Below, one piece after another: positions 34,073 through 46,386 of a DNA stretch of 64,000 nt; position 1 is the stretch's first letter; each line of letters begins with the position of its first letter. This stretch comes from Adiantum capillus-veneris (Eukaryota; Streptophyta; Polypodiopsida; Polypodiales; Pteridaceae): positions 151,505,741 through 151,569,740 of the forward strand of contig CM043945.1 in assembly GCA_014529385.2 (NCBI GenBank), written 5' to 3'. The position numbers and the translations under genes are program-made. Under the pieces are notes generated by a model. The model was given only the letters and a program-made list of their open reading frames with translations, was not told where the DNA came from and did no database searches.

Positions 34073-35383
34073 TGACAAGGAAAATGAGTACCTCTATAGC
34101 CTTGCACAAGTCACACCGTCGGAAGGAAGAACTATTGCACCGCCGAAACCACCTATGATAAGCACCTGTAAAGATTTATGAAGAACCCTTCTAGCATGAA
34201 GCACACTTGGAATTAAGTGAAACCAAAGACATAATGACGTAGCTCGTTTCAAGTAGATGTCCGTAGAGTATCCATAGGCTAAAAACAGATAAAAGATGAG
34301 AGATATATAGCCACTCGAAGTTGGAAGTGTACTCTCTCTTGCTCAAAAATGAGCTCTAAAATGTTGCAGCTACAAAATGGGGCTTCTTTTGATATTTTAT
34401 TCCCAGAGATTTATTCTCTCTCCTCAGCCCACAAGGCTCTCTTCCAAGGCTCCATTTAATTGGTCCATTTTGCCTCATTTGGGTAGGAAATGGGGCAGCC
34501 GATGATTTTTGGACCAAGGGAAGGGATAGGAGCTAGTGTCCAGGGGACCAAAAAATGGGGTCAGGCGCCTGGGCAGCTGGTGTGAAGCCAAAAATGTGCC
34601 ATTCTCTCTCCCATGAAGCCGACAAGCCCCCATAGCCAAGGCTTGAGAGAGCTCCTCTCTCCTTTGATACACCCCTAATGGGCACCCCATCCTCCCCTTA
34701 CACCCCCCATTTCCTCCTTCCCCCTTCCCATGTGGGATAATCCTAGTGCCACATGGCATCCTCCTCTTGCACTTCTCCAACTCCTTCCTCCCTACACAAA
34801 AAATCTCAGCTCTATCTCCCTTCAGGACCAACATCCCAAGAGCATGGTGCCACATGGCATCCTCCTCTTGCACTTCTCCAACTCCTTCCTCCCTCCACAA
34901 AAAATCTCAGCTCTACCTCCCTTCAGGACCAACATCCCCAGAGCATGGTGTATCGCTCTGGCCACCGAATGCGACGCCGTAAAGCGTGGCTCGGAACCCA
35001 TCACTTCGGCTATTTCCAAAAATTTAAAATCTCAACATTTCTATTTAGATCATCAAGTTGGTCCAGTTGCCTTTGTCGCATGCATCAGCAACTACTTTCT
35101 AAGTCGAGACCGCCCACTTCAGACGCACATAACTCATGATGTACAAGTCCGATTCACAAGCTATAAAGCACGGCTGAAAATACTTATTAAAAACCATGTT
35201 TTGGGGACTTGAACGACCAACAACACTAGTACACAAGCCCAGTAAAACCAAATCTTAGTACATGAATTTTACATGGTCACTCCCAAGACTCGAAACACTA
35301 TGTGCACATATATACATGACGCTAGTTAGCAAGCTTTTGGGCATGATTTACTGGCTTTATACTCATCCAAAAAATGCATGACA
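34073..35383 (-). mobile_element. 5' LTR of Tat-like element, with internal 101-bp duplication
   Basis: Homologous to 8914-10127 along its length, same orientation; on the minus strand it begins TGTCATGCATTTTTTGG and ends CTTGTCA. A 101-bp unit is tandemly duplicated at 34747-34847 and 34848-34948; removing one copy makes the LTR 1,210 bp, close to the partner's 1,214. It lies about 350 bp from the last recognised adaptin exon. Confidence 0.75.
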
Positions 35384-35729
35384 AAGTCTTACACGTTTGA
35401 GAGCTTCGTAAATTGTTAGCATAATAAGTGCTAACTGTGCCATTATTAAGCAAGCCCATCAACTAGGACCTTCACCAAATAGAAGGTAGAAGTAAATTCA
35501 TTCACCAACCTATACAAGCAAACCTTGAATTGTGTAAAATGTCCTTCAGACTATCATTTTTCCATCTGTATACCATATACCTAATGGCCATAGGCATTGC
35601 ACAGATCCACAAAAGCTGACTCAAAAGCCATTTAAGCCACCCAATCTTTAAGACGATAAAACAGAAGCAGCAACACGATGCATCATAAGACAGCATTTTG
35701 AGCGTGAAAAACTTGAGTTAAGTACTAAC

Positions 35730-38700
35730 TGTAATTGGTTCCTCTGCTGCTAGTTCACCAACGTGATTTACAAGCATCTCACCGAATTCTCCTATGCACC
35801 AGACAGTCACTTGTGCAAAACTTTCCTGCTTGAATTGAGCATACTCCAAGGCAGCTGTCAGTACTTAGAGAAACAGAGCATACTCTTGATCACGTATTTT
35901 CAGGTCTTACCTGCCCTTTCCAATCCTGGAAAGCACGATAGAGAGTTCTGACAGTGTAGCCCTGCAAGTCGATGGCATTACTGATAACCACCACTAGGGT
36001 ATTGATAACAGCATCTGTTACATAGTTTCCAGCCTGCCCAAAATGCAAAATAAAAAAGATCAATCACAGAAGACCAAAAGTTTTAACGCCAACCACAACC
36101 ATCTGTGAGTTTCAAACGCAACTACTTGAACGTGTGCAAGGAGAAAGATGAATCTGAAACTAGCTATCAGCCTGCTGCAAAAAGGCCAAAAGGCTACTTA
36201 CCAGGTCCATTGCTCAACTAAATTAGAAGGTATTAATGCAAATGTTACCCATTAAATTCCAAAACTCTCACTTGCAAAGAGGGCGTCTCAGACTCTCAAG
36301 CACAGGATCCTATAGTAAAATATCATAGCCACTGCATATCTGATGCCAGTGATGTGACTACAAAATCCTAGCAATGCCCATATGCATGCAATCATGACAA
36401 CTTTGGGACAGATGGCCATAACCATCAAAATATCTTTCCTTACAAGCTACATAGTACAACTACTCAAGAGTCATCGGCTTAAGTAGAGGCTATAGCAAAC
36501 ACTACCCTAAGCTCTTTAAAGCTGAGCCCGTAATGGACATCCAAACAGAACAGACAGCTTATGATGATACCTCAAAAAGTGCAACCACAAATTGAAGTTA
36601 ACAAACAATGAGACATACCTCCACCATAACTTTGATCATCTGATCAATATACCATATCTTATCAGGAGAAAACCTGTCAAACAAGTAAATTGGAGGGGTA
36701 TTTGAAAATATACATAATTTGCACAAATATTAGGGTACAATGCGGACAAAAATGCAGTATAAAAGGGTTCTGATCTTCAGTACTTACTTCTCCACAATTA
36801 AGCAGATCTTTGCAGTCAGGATACCCTTAAAATCTGAATCACTTGTCTTTAAATACTCCAAAAGCTCCTTTGTCAACGCTTTCACATTGCTCTTGTTGAC
36901 TAAAGCATACACAAGCTCTAGAGCTCTCTTACGAATCGAGATATCAGTGTCCTGTTTTTAAACAAAGAGGACATGAAATCATCTCAGGAAACACCTGACA
37001 TACATACTACAAAATCAGGCTTTATTGCCACAAGTACTAAGACAAAAAAGCAATATTGGTGAAGTGAGTAATAGGCGCCCTTGCAGTGCCTTCAGCAATG
37101 TTGTGGGGAACAATCGCATTGGGTCAGCCACTTACACAGAAAATACAATGTCCATACAAGTCTATCATGAATAGTAGAGAGGAGCTTGTGAGCACCGACA
37201 CCGTTTGGTGCATACATAGATGAGCTAGTAGATTTTCTGGATACAGCATGTCATCAATGATGATGTAGCACTAACACGTGGTGTCCATGGTACATGATAT
37301 GGTAAGAACTTGCAGATCAGCAATAGAGGAGCGATCATAGCTGAAAGCATGCAAAGGGAGAGGGATCGCTGATTAAAAAAAAGAGTTGATTTCTGGAGCA
37401 CCAATTCTGAGACGAAGAAGGGAGAGGGCTGATCTACTTTTTGGAGGCACCACGTTTTCAGATCATCTCAATATGTGTTTTGTTGGGCCAATGTCAATGG
37501 TGAAACCGGCGAGTCACCTAACAAGGTGATAATATCACTAAGGCAACACTGAACTGAACTGTAGCAAATTGAACTTCCAATAACTCTCAGAGATGCTGGC
37601 CCCTCAACTTGGCGCCCCCAGCTTTATTATATTAACAAGTTACAACTGTTCTGTGTGAGCTCACTCACATAATCTAAGTGCCAATGGCACCCGGCACCTT
37701 ATTTATGGGCATTTGGTCCCAAAAGCAGCTGAAAAATCATGTGCTAATTACAACAGTGCCTAAAAGCACTGAAAACATCTGTTTTTACAATAATTGGCCA
37801 GCCCCCAAGCATTAGTCCATGTAAAAATGCCAACGTCATCTCTGCCGTATGGAACTGCCACATCAGCATGCCGATTTTGCACCATGATTTACCGGTCATG
37901 CAGCTCTGGCTTCTGCTCTCTGTCTTCTGCTCCAGTCAGATCTCCTCTAGGTGGTCCTCTTGCCTCATCAAACGCCTGCTGCCCTTGTGGCCTTAGTTGT
38001 TGGTCCTGATAGGGTACATACACTGACAACGTTGTGCGAAAAGAAAAAGCTCTGGAACTACAGTCGTTCGGATCTAAATCAGTGACAAATGCTATGGCAT
38101 TTCACCAGCATTTCATGAAGCTTGAAAATAACTATCAAGAGGAGTTCTGCCATACAATTAATTTTGATACAGGAAAAACACGAGCCTACTTATGAATTGT
38201 CCAGATATCATTATTACTGGCAGAAGACACTGGCAAATCAAAGATAAAGCGGCAGCACTATTTCCATTAAGAGAGAGGAGTAAAAACAGAGGTAGTACTC
38301 CCAACTTTTTCCTTTGTCAAACTTGTCTCCTCACACACATGCATATATTTGTCTTGTATAGATACATATGACTATCTGTAGCATGTGTATCATGTACCCA
38401 TACACACGCACATTCTAGCTATCTAGTGGCCAGCCACGCCATAGAATGCATTCAGGCCAGGCATAACGTGCAATGTTCTATGCTGGGCTCCCAAAATTAG
38501 TAATTCCGACAGTCTGACTTGGGTTCTTAAATCTGTGTAACACACCCATTGCACCGATATGAATGAAGTGCTCATTTCACAGCTCTAGTCAAAACATCCA
38601 AAACAACATACCTTCACGCACTCAACAATTGTTGTTCTGTGTCTTTGTACAGCTTGGGTATCCACAGACACAACTCTCAGCAGCATGTTCAACGCAATGT

Positions 38701-41235
38701 ACCTACCAGATAAGCAGGTCCTACCATAAGTTGTATGAAAGCAGTTACTAGCAGTTGGATCCAAAAATACCACAAGAGTAAAGATAAGCTGAGCTGAACT
38801 TCACTAGCCAATGCACAGAATTAAAAAAACAACTATCTGCTATCTTGGTTGAAGAGGATAAAACCAAATGACTAGCGTTTCACATGTATGACACAGGCTG
38901 ATCCAAATGAATAGAGTTTCACATGCTATTCCTCGTGTACTGTGCTTGTAACTAGTGCTACTTGGAAATTCAAGTACCTGATGTTGTTATCCCGATTAGA
39001 CAGAAAACGGCCAAGAATGTTGACAGCCAGTACGCGAAGACCACTCGTAGCTTCTATGCCCATTATTGTTTGGACGCATTCGTAAAGTATGGCATTTCCT
39101 GCATTCTTATTTGATTCAGTATTGGTCGCCACCTGTTGTCCAAAAGCACATTTTGGCAAATTCTCGTCACCTTACCTTTATCTAAACAGAAGGTCAAATA
39201 GAGTAAGAAACTGAAATAGTAAAACAAGTATGAGCATAATAACATGATCGCCAAATTTCTTCACACTGAAAACCTCACTATTCTCACTGGACATAATCAG
39301 TAATAAATAGCATACTCTTTTTGTCACTCCCTTCTCTCTTTCATCCCCTTATCTGCCCTTTGGCTCCATTTGAACTCTACTCCCCATCCCATCATAGCTT
39401 AAACAACCCTGCATTGGCTGACACCACAGTCTTTTGAAATTCTTACAGGCTCTAGCCTCTGTTCTGGTACAATCGGTCTAATGTGCCTGTGGATTCCTAT
39501 CCAGCTTCTCTTGATCATGCAAGCACATTGCAGTCCTTGGTAGCAATCGAAGTGACTTGCGTCTTTTTATAGTAAAACCAGCAGCTATTTCGCATATCTT
39601 AATAGCTACCAAGAAGAACACTAACAATTGCAAAGATTTCAACTATCCATAGTATGCTATTTGAACTCTCAAGGGGAATAGATAGCAAAAATAGTGTTTT
39701 CTTGTGCCATTTTGGAAAAAAATCCATACATGTCACGTAAAAAAACTACTAGCAAGAGAATTAATTCCTGCTGCAAGAATGAAAGCCTCACAAAAGACAT
39801 TATATCAACAAAGCAACAAATAAATCTCACCTGTGCAAGCACGTCACTCATTATATCGCTTGCATTAGCATCATTATGCCCAACAATCTGAAGCAATCTC
39901 AGTAGCCTTATCTGAAGAAACGGATCTGTAAAACCACTGACATCATACTCATGGGCATAACCACTTGTGAGCATATTCTTCAAAGTACGCACAAGGGTTG
40001 ATGTTTGCTGCAAAACCAAAGCTTCCAATTGATAACTAACAAAATAAGTAAACGCTAAAGGCTTCCCACCAAACATATACAATCAGACCCAACCTAATGA
40101 CTCAGAAACCACAAGTCATTTTATGGTCAGAAGATACTCAAAAAAAGTTTAAGATCTACCCACACACCTTTTACGCCCCAGACTTAAAAGAAAGAGATCA
40201 AGAAATAGAGAACAAAGTTAGAAGAAAACTGTGTCATTTGTGTTGCATGCTCAAACTTTGCAGCCTAGCACACTAGTGAGTCCAATCTAGTTTAAAGACG
40301 ACATTTTTACATTGGAGTACTCAACTCTAAAAGGGCCAAACAAAAGAAGGAACTACAAATACCTGCTGAATTTAAGAAATTGCTGAATAGAAAATTGTTT
40401 ACAGATTGTAACTAGCAAGCGAATGGCAAGTAGCATGCTTACCATTCGAAAATGCTCAAGCGCGCCAGCATTTGCATGGCATAATTCCATGCATAGCTTT
40501 ACTCCTGCAATAAGAGCTCCATGATGCTTATCAGAAAGTAAGGCAGTGGCAGGCTTTAAGAAATTGTCCGCAAGATCTGGGACCTTTCGCAAGATGCGTA
40601 CAGAACATAGAGCAGCCTGTCCAGCATGCACAAGACAAGACATTTTTTAAGAATGTACAAGTCAGCAGAAAACCCCAGAGAAGCAACATCAAAACCTCTA
40701 CCTTCTTCCTAATATAGGAATTGTTGCTTTGGAGAAGCTTTTCAACTTCCCCTGAGAGATCACGCGCCATCTCAGCTGAGCAAATATTACCCAGGGCACA
40801 GAGTGCAAGGCCAATTATGAACTGATTGCTGTGGTTCAAGTCACTGGGAAGACAAAAAAGGCAGAAAAGGTCTTCGCGATTAAAAAGAGCAAATAGAATC
40901 ACATCTCAACATTTTTAGAAATCCTTACATACTTCTTCAAGGAATTTGTCACCAGCATTAGCACTTCTTGTCTTTCATCCAGTAAAAGCATGAGCCCAAG
41001 ATAGCCGATTCGCTTTTCTGGAAAACCTGAGGAAGCAATCAACTTCAGGCACTCCATCTGTCCGAAGTGTGTAGGGTACCCAAGCATATGTATAAACATG
41101 AGTTTTGCCAGATTGCGGTGGCTGTAGCCCTGCTCATTCTCATTAAAGGCTGTTCGTAGAGCTGCACACTCTTTCTTTATGACAGCCCGTTCTTCAGCTG
41201 CAGTCTTGCATGCTCTTATTGAGCGTATCATATCC
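35730..41235 (-). CDS. AP1G: AP-1 complex gamma-adaptin, trunk (ten exons)
   Basis: Gamma-adaptin is a large subunit of the AP-1 clathrin adaptor, which sorts cargo at the trans-Golgi network and endosomes. Exons (minus strand): 41235-40933, 40843-40702, 40616-40443, 40007-39831, 39132-38978, 38702-38612, 36951-36788, 36673-36619, 36033-35911 and 35825-35730. All junctions have GT/AG and all phases agree, giving about 490 uninterrupted codons. Diagnostic blocks include [66 protein letters not shown] and [15 protein letters not shown], covering the HEAT/armadillo trunk. The exon with the first residues, before RDMIR, was not found. After EEPIT the reading is lost, with a transposon starting at 35383. 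The gene looks intact as far as it can be followed; a possible later exon is at 7335-7538. Confidence 0.9.
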
Positions 41236-41728
41236 CTGTTTTAGCAGGTGATATGTCAGACCAAATTGCAAGGTAGCTGATAATTTAACAAACTACTACA
41301 TTGACGATAAGCAAGCAATGTTTCATTTATGACCACATCCAACCAAATCAGAACTTGCATACTGACGATAAGCAAGCAACCAATCAGCAGTCGGCTAACG
41401 TAGCAAATACAAGCTAGGCATTTTCATACCGCTTACATTCTCCTTCCATATTTCTTGTTTGAATGGCAGAATCCCTCAAAAAGCTTTATTACTTCGAGTG
41501 AATTTAAACAAAAAGGAAATAAATGCTGAAGTTGTAAATGCATTAATAAACAAGCTTAGCATGTACATGACAAGAAAGAGGGAAACATAATGCTCTTAAA
41601 GACCAATGTGGACTAGGAGATCAATAAACTACATACAATCAAATGTATCTCTTATCATGAAGAAAAGAAAACAAGCCTAAAGCTAAAGATTGATTACAGT
41701 ATTACTACCTATCTTAAAGTATTAGATA

Positions 41729-41920
41729 TCACATGTCCATTCTCTCACTGGTTTCTGTCTCCTCTCTAAGCTTTGGCATCTTCCGCCTGGGTCGCTCAAT
41801 AATTGCATTAATCCGTTTAGCGTGGGTGTCTGGGTCTCCTCCACAGTGGGCCTTCGCATCTCGCTCAGCTGAGAGCCACTTCTTTATCCACCATGACACC
41901 AGCTGATGTTTGCTTGGCAT
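41729..41920 (-). CDS. Unrecognised small ORF, 63 aa
   Basis: This minus-strand frame starts MPSKHQLVSWWIKKWLSAE and continues with a basic, arginine-rich end. It lies upstream of the first adaptin exon found. Composition is protein-like, with paired tryptophans and few rare residues, but I recognise no family. It could be a remnant of a transposase or of a neighbouring gene. Confidence 0.2.
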   Translation of the reverse strand: MPSKHQLVSWWIKKWLSAERDAKAHCGGDPDTHAKRINAIIERPRRKMPKLREETETSERMDM

Positions 41921-42136
41921 CCAAGGTCCTCAACTGCAGCTTCAAAGCAATCCCCTTTATGGGAAACACTCAACCATACAGAAAGACAAGTCGATTTCAA
42001 ACCATTTTGAATCCTTCATTAACTTGATGTGGTTGATTACCAATGGATAATGTTGAGGCTGATAAATGCCCAAATCCAGGCATTGACATGAACTCATAGG
42101 CTCAGGAACAGCAAGTGATCTTTGTCAGTAAGCTTG

Positions 42137-42827
42137 TGTCACAAAGTGATGATGTGGCATGGCCTAAGGAAAGAGCCCGGACAGAGGGTGTCTGAAACAC
42201 TCTGAAAGAAGCAAAAGAAGTTTTCCCAACTTGCAGATTATGGCCAAGTGGCCCAAGAAGGGTTAGGTTTAAAAACCTAGCCTATCCCACCTTATGGAGC
42301 CCGGATGAGGGGCCTAAAACCTTAGAGCAGGACCCCAAATTTGCGTAGAGTGCTGGCGTGGCAGGCTATACGCATGCCCGCCTTTTGCGGCAGAAATTGC
42401 AGAAGCCTGATGACGTGGCAAAAGCTTGCTTATGGCTCCAAAGCTTGCTCATGAAGCATTTCCATGGGATGCTTGCTGTTGGAGCCATAAGCTTTTAGAA
42501 CTGTAGCTTTTCATGTAATTTGCTTTTGAGTTTGGTCAAGGGCCTTCATGAGTGTGCCCACGGCCCCATTTCCGCAGTTTTGCATGGGAGTAGCTGAGAG
42601 GAGGAACCTCGGACATTGTACTTTGACAAGCATAAGAATAAAAAAATACCGAGAAGGGGCGCCAGTCATTGGGGCCAGTGCATCTTTAGAGTAGAACTCC
42701 ACTGTGCCAGGTCGTCTCTCCTCTTCTCTCCCCCTCTGTTTTAAGTCATGTTTAGTTGTTTCCAGTTTCTCTCACGTGTGTTGCTGTAGACAGTAGATCT
42801 TCGGCATGGAGGGTCCAAGTCTATTCA
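42137..42827 (+). mobile_element. Solo LTR, chromovirus type, about 691 bp
   Basis: It starts TGTCACAAAGTGATGATGTGG and ends CTATTCA, related along its length to the LTR at 31344-31981. The block AAAATACCGAGAAGGGGCGCC lies near 42640. Flanks GCTTG (42132-42136) and ACTTG (42828-42832) agree at four of five bases, as expected for an aged target duplication. Confidence 0.65.
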
Positions 42828-43666
42828 ACTTGTAGACGTGAATCTTGTGGTGGATCCTTGCATCTATATACTTGTCTGACTAGAGGCACCTTTGTCTACC
42901 TCTAGGGTCTTCTTCACCTCTTCTTTGCTTCTCTCCTCCTAGCTCTAGCCTCTCTCAGCTTTAGTCCTCCTAGATCCAGATACAACCTCCTCTCTCTCTC
43001 CTCCTAGTGCATCCAACAACCATCTAACTTGCTCTCCAACATACAAAATAGTGTCCCACTATCCTGGCAAACCAATGAAAATACTCCCAGATGTATAGCA
43101 CCTCCATGTATAGTAGGAAGAGATATGGATCAAGGAGGATTCTTGACAAAGAGGCCTGAAGAAGTGGGAGTGCACACACTATCAGCCACCTTCACCCAAC
43201 ACAACCCCTAAGCCACTGCCAATCTCTGACAGATGGGGATGAAACTATGGCAATAGACCTAAAAATCTCACCGTAACTGCAAGCCCTTCACCAAGGCTAG
43301 CTAGATCCATCCCCTGCCTGCATATGTACAAATAAGAATAAGCTCTACTGAAGTTAAGGGACTTTGTGCCAATGCTAGGCTAGCCTCATCCAATGTCTCA
43401 AACCTAAGCCTATAGCATACTCTCCCCAATGGAGAGACCATCACAATCCTGCGAACAGGTGGAATGAGTAAGGCAGCTCCGAGGAAGTCTAAAAGCCGAG
43501 TCATTGACAGCCTCTCTCCAACGACTTTGCTATTAGAGTTATGCCACTCTACTGCTTCACATAGGGTTAGGTCATGCTTGTACAACTAATGAACCCCTGT
43601 GCTAGTGTACCCTCGGGCTGGCCACCCACATGCATTTGCATTGAGGCTGCATTTGTTCAGGGCTAG
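42828..43666. other. Spacer with one unrecognised ORF (43301-43585, minus)
   Basis: The minus-strand frame 43585-43301 encodes 94 residues (TLCEAVEWHNSNSKVVGERL and onward) with a balanced composition, but no family that I recognise. CTCCT/CCTCTC-rich sequence lies at 42890-43010. Nothing else is supported. Confidence 0.3.
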
Positions 43667-44240
43667 TGTGACAAACTGCTGACGTGTCAAGCCACTGAAG
43701 AACAGAGCCACTGTGCAGATCCCGACTGAGGGGCCTAAACCCTAAGAATAAGCAGATGAAGAAGAAGAAGTTCCTACTAACTTATGGGACCCCGTCTCAT
43801 GGGGCCCAAGTAAAACAAGAGAATAAAATAAAGCAGGACCCACACACACACGTAGAGCTGATAACGTGCTAGAACTGTACGAATTTCCGGATTTTGCGCT
43901 AACATGTTGACGTGGCAGAATTGTATGGATTTTCGGATTTTGCATTGCTGACGTACAGACTGTACGGATTTCCGCAGATTGCGCTGGCTGTGCTGACGAG
44001 GCAGTTGTACGGATTTCCGTAAATCACGCTGACAGCTTTTGGGCCATATGTTTTTGTACCAGATACTTTTGAGTTTAAGGCTTTTCATGTAAACTGCTTT
44101 TGGGCCTAGGGCCGTTAAACATGAGGCCATGGGCTCATTCTCTGGCATGCTTTTGGACAAAGGTGCAGAGCATGGAGTACTGGTTCGTACTCATTTGTTG
44201 CAATATAAAGAAATACCGAAAGTGGCGTCAAGGTTTGGGG
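43667..44240 (+). mobile_element. Truncated LTR, chromovirus type, with U3 tandem repeats
   Basis: It begins TGTGACAAACTGCTGACGTG and carries ATACCGAAAGTGGCGTC near 44213, like the LTRs at 31344 and 42137. At about 43860-44030 there are four degenerate repeats of roughly 45-55 bp, built from TGACGTGGCAG-like and TACGGATTTCCG-like words. It is cut at 44240 by an LTR end of the next family. Confidence 0.6.
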
Positions 44241-46386
44241 TGTAAGGTGCAACGGAATGAATGTTTCACTTTGCTCAAGATGAGTGCTCCGAACTGTGCT
44301 CAAGGTTCCTTTTGTTCTTATGGAAGGGAGAGCCTTCCGTTCTTAATGAGAGAGTGCAATGATTTCAAACAAAGTGAGCGGACACTGTGCGTGCAAGTGT
44401 ATGAAACTGAGAGATAGAGAGAGAAGAGAGATACGACACAAGAGACGTTGTAAAACCCTCCTTGGAAGGCCCCACTCGTCGGTGAGAGTGGTCTACTTTG
44501 TTTGCGAGTTGTGCCAATGCAACTCGATTCGTTTCTTGTTGCTGTGCCATCATGTCCAACATCGACTTGACCATCATCTCCATAGGAGTGAGTGCAACTC
44601 GTGGCGTAGATGGTGAAGGGGGAGGGTCGAAAAAGTCTCTTGGTGGGGGAAAATCTTCGCCGCCTCTCTCATGCTCATCACCTGTATGCGAAGTATCCAT
44701 TCTGCTTCGGGTGACGACCATGCACTATGATCTTTGGTTCTTAAGTTCACGAGGAACTTGGGTTCTCGAGGGTCTTGGTTCTTTGGTTCACGATGAACTT
44801 GGGTTCTTACGGGTCTTAAGTTCTTGAGGTTCTTGAGGTTTTCTTTCGCTTGCAAACCGTGTTTGAGAAGGATCTTCTCTTCACCCGAGTTCTACTCCTT
44901 TCTACGGGCACACCCCTTGGCGGCCTTGCGCTCACACCAAGGTTGCTTTTTCCCACCTCACGTCGATTGGCCGGCCGCTAAGTGCACTGTCCGCTCTCAA
45001 TGAGTGAAAAGAGACACAAGGGGAGGCTGGACAAGCCCTTCTTTCTTGGGATTCTTGTCACTCTTCAACAAAACACGATTAGGAATCGACAGGACCAAGC
45101 AAACTTCGGTTCGTGCGACCGCAACAAGCAAAAAAATTCTTGTGATTCTTGTGGTTCTTTCCTTGAGTGATACAGAACACTGCCAAATCTCTGATACCAA
45201 TGTAAGGTGCAGCGGAATGATTGTTGCGCTTTGCTCAAGATGAGTGCTCCGAACTGTGCTCAAGGTTCCTTTTAGTTCTTATGGAAGGGAGAGCCTTCCG
45301 TTCTTAGTGGGAAATGCTATGATCACGAACAAAGTGAATGGACAATGTGCGTGCAAGTGTATGAGACTGAGAGATAGAGAGAGAAGAGAGATACCACACT
45401 AGAGACGTTGTAAAACCCTCCTCCGAAGGCCCACTCTCGTCGGCGAGAGTGGTCTACTTAATGATTGCACAAAGGGGTACAATGCGTATGCAATGGACTG
45501 ATGCAACTTGGACTATGCCGATGACGACGACGGTGATGACGACGACGACTTGATGGCTGAAATCTGAGATCTTCTAACTGCTGAATTTCGGGACTGTTTC
45601 GGTGGCTGAAAATGACTGTTTTGGCTGCGTTTTTATGGCTGAATTTGGGGGAACTTCTGCAACCAACTTGGGGCTGAATCTACTACTGTACCATAGGCTG
45701 AAAACGCTATGTATTCTGCTACAAATGGGCTGCAAAACAAAAACGCTGATGCACTCTTGCTGCTAGCCAAAAACGCTAGGCTGATCTGGGACATAAAGTC
45801 AAAAACACTGATGGGGCTGATTTGGGAAAACGCTAGCAACTAGAACTTGATGGCGATGATGGGGATCTGCAGTCGCTAGGCAATGCTAGGAGGCTGGCGA
45901 TCAAGCACTGCTGAAAAACGCGAGGTCTTGGAGGGTAGGCGAGGATGGGGAAATCCAAAAACACCAGAGTGCTGAGGGGGTACTGCTGAGAAGTTGCCTG
46001 TTGAGCGGGAAGCTCCTGCTGCCTCTTCTGCCAGAAAGTGCTAACTTGGGTTTGCTTATATATTAACTTGGCAAAATTGCCCTATCTACTTTTGTTGGAA
46101 AGTCACTTAAAAATAATAAGTGAAAATAACCAAAAATAGGGAAAATAGGCTAAATGCACTGGAAAATTCCCCTGTCTGAATCTGATGGATTCTGAAGGGA
46201 ATACTGATGATCATGTTGTGTGCAACCAGAGGATATGCATCTACACTAAGTGACTGGGCATGCACGGTCTACGAATAGACTCACAAAAGTGCCAGATCAC
46301 TGCTGATCTAAACTGACTGGACTGACTGAACCCTATTATGTTGTAGCTTGTCCACGGACACATAGGGTTGGATGTGTCACGTGACA
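44241..46386 (-). mobile_element. His/Asp-family LTR element, copy 1 (internally deleted)
   Basis: Minus strand, in order: a full LTR (46386-45201, 1,186 bp, TGTCACGTGACA start, CTTACA end), primer site TGGTATCAGAGA (45199-45188), leader, and the start of the gag ORF (44721, MVVTRSRMDTSHTGDEHE). At 44503 the ORF jumps straight into the last 262 bp of an LTR (44502-44241). The inside and most of the 3' LTR are thus deleted. From 44503 upward the sequence is almost identical to 52261-54350. The reading frame past 44503 in the 118-codon ORF is LTR sequence, not protein. Confidence 0.75.

Noticed and set aside
34730-35212. 160-aa ORF in the right Tat LTR
   Set aside because: It is created by the 101-bp tandem duplication of LTR DNA; overlapping frames are equally open.
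8909-35388. TSD of the outer Tat-like element
   Set aside because: The five bases outside the two LTR ends (GCAAA and AAGTC) do not match, so no duplication is claimed.
35502-35696. 64-aa minus-strand ORF just after the last adaptin exon
   Set aside because: Its Cys/Trp-rich sequence does not match the expected adaptin continuation in any phase; a 35-bp GT/AG-bounded stretch inside it is too short and too dissimilar to call an exon.
44100-44417. 105-aa plus-strand ORF
   Set aside because: It spans the boundary of two unrelated LTRs and so cannot be a natural gene.
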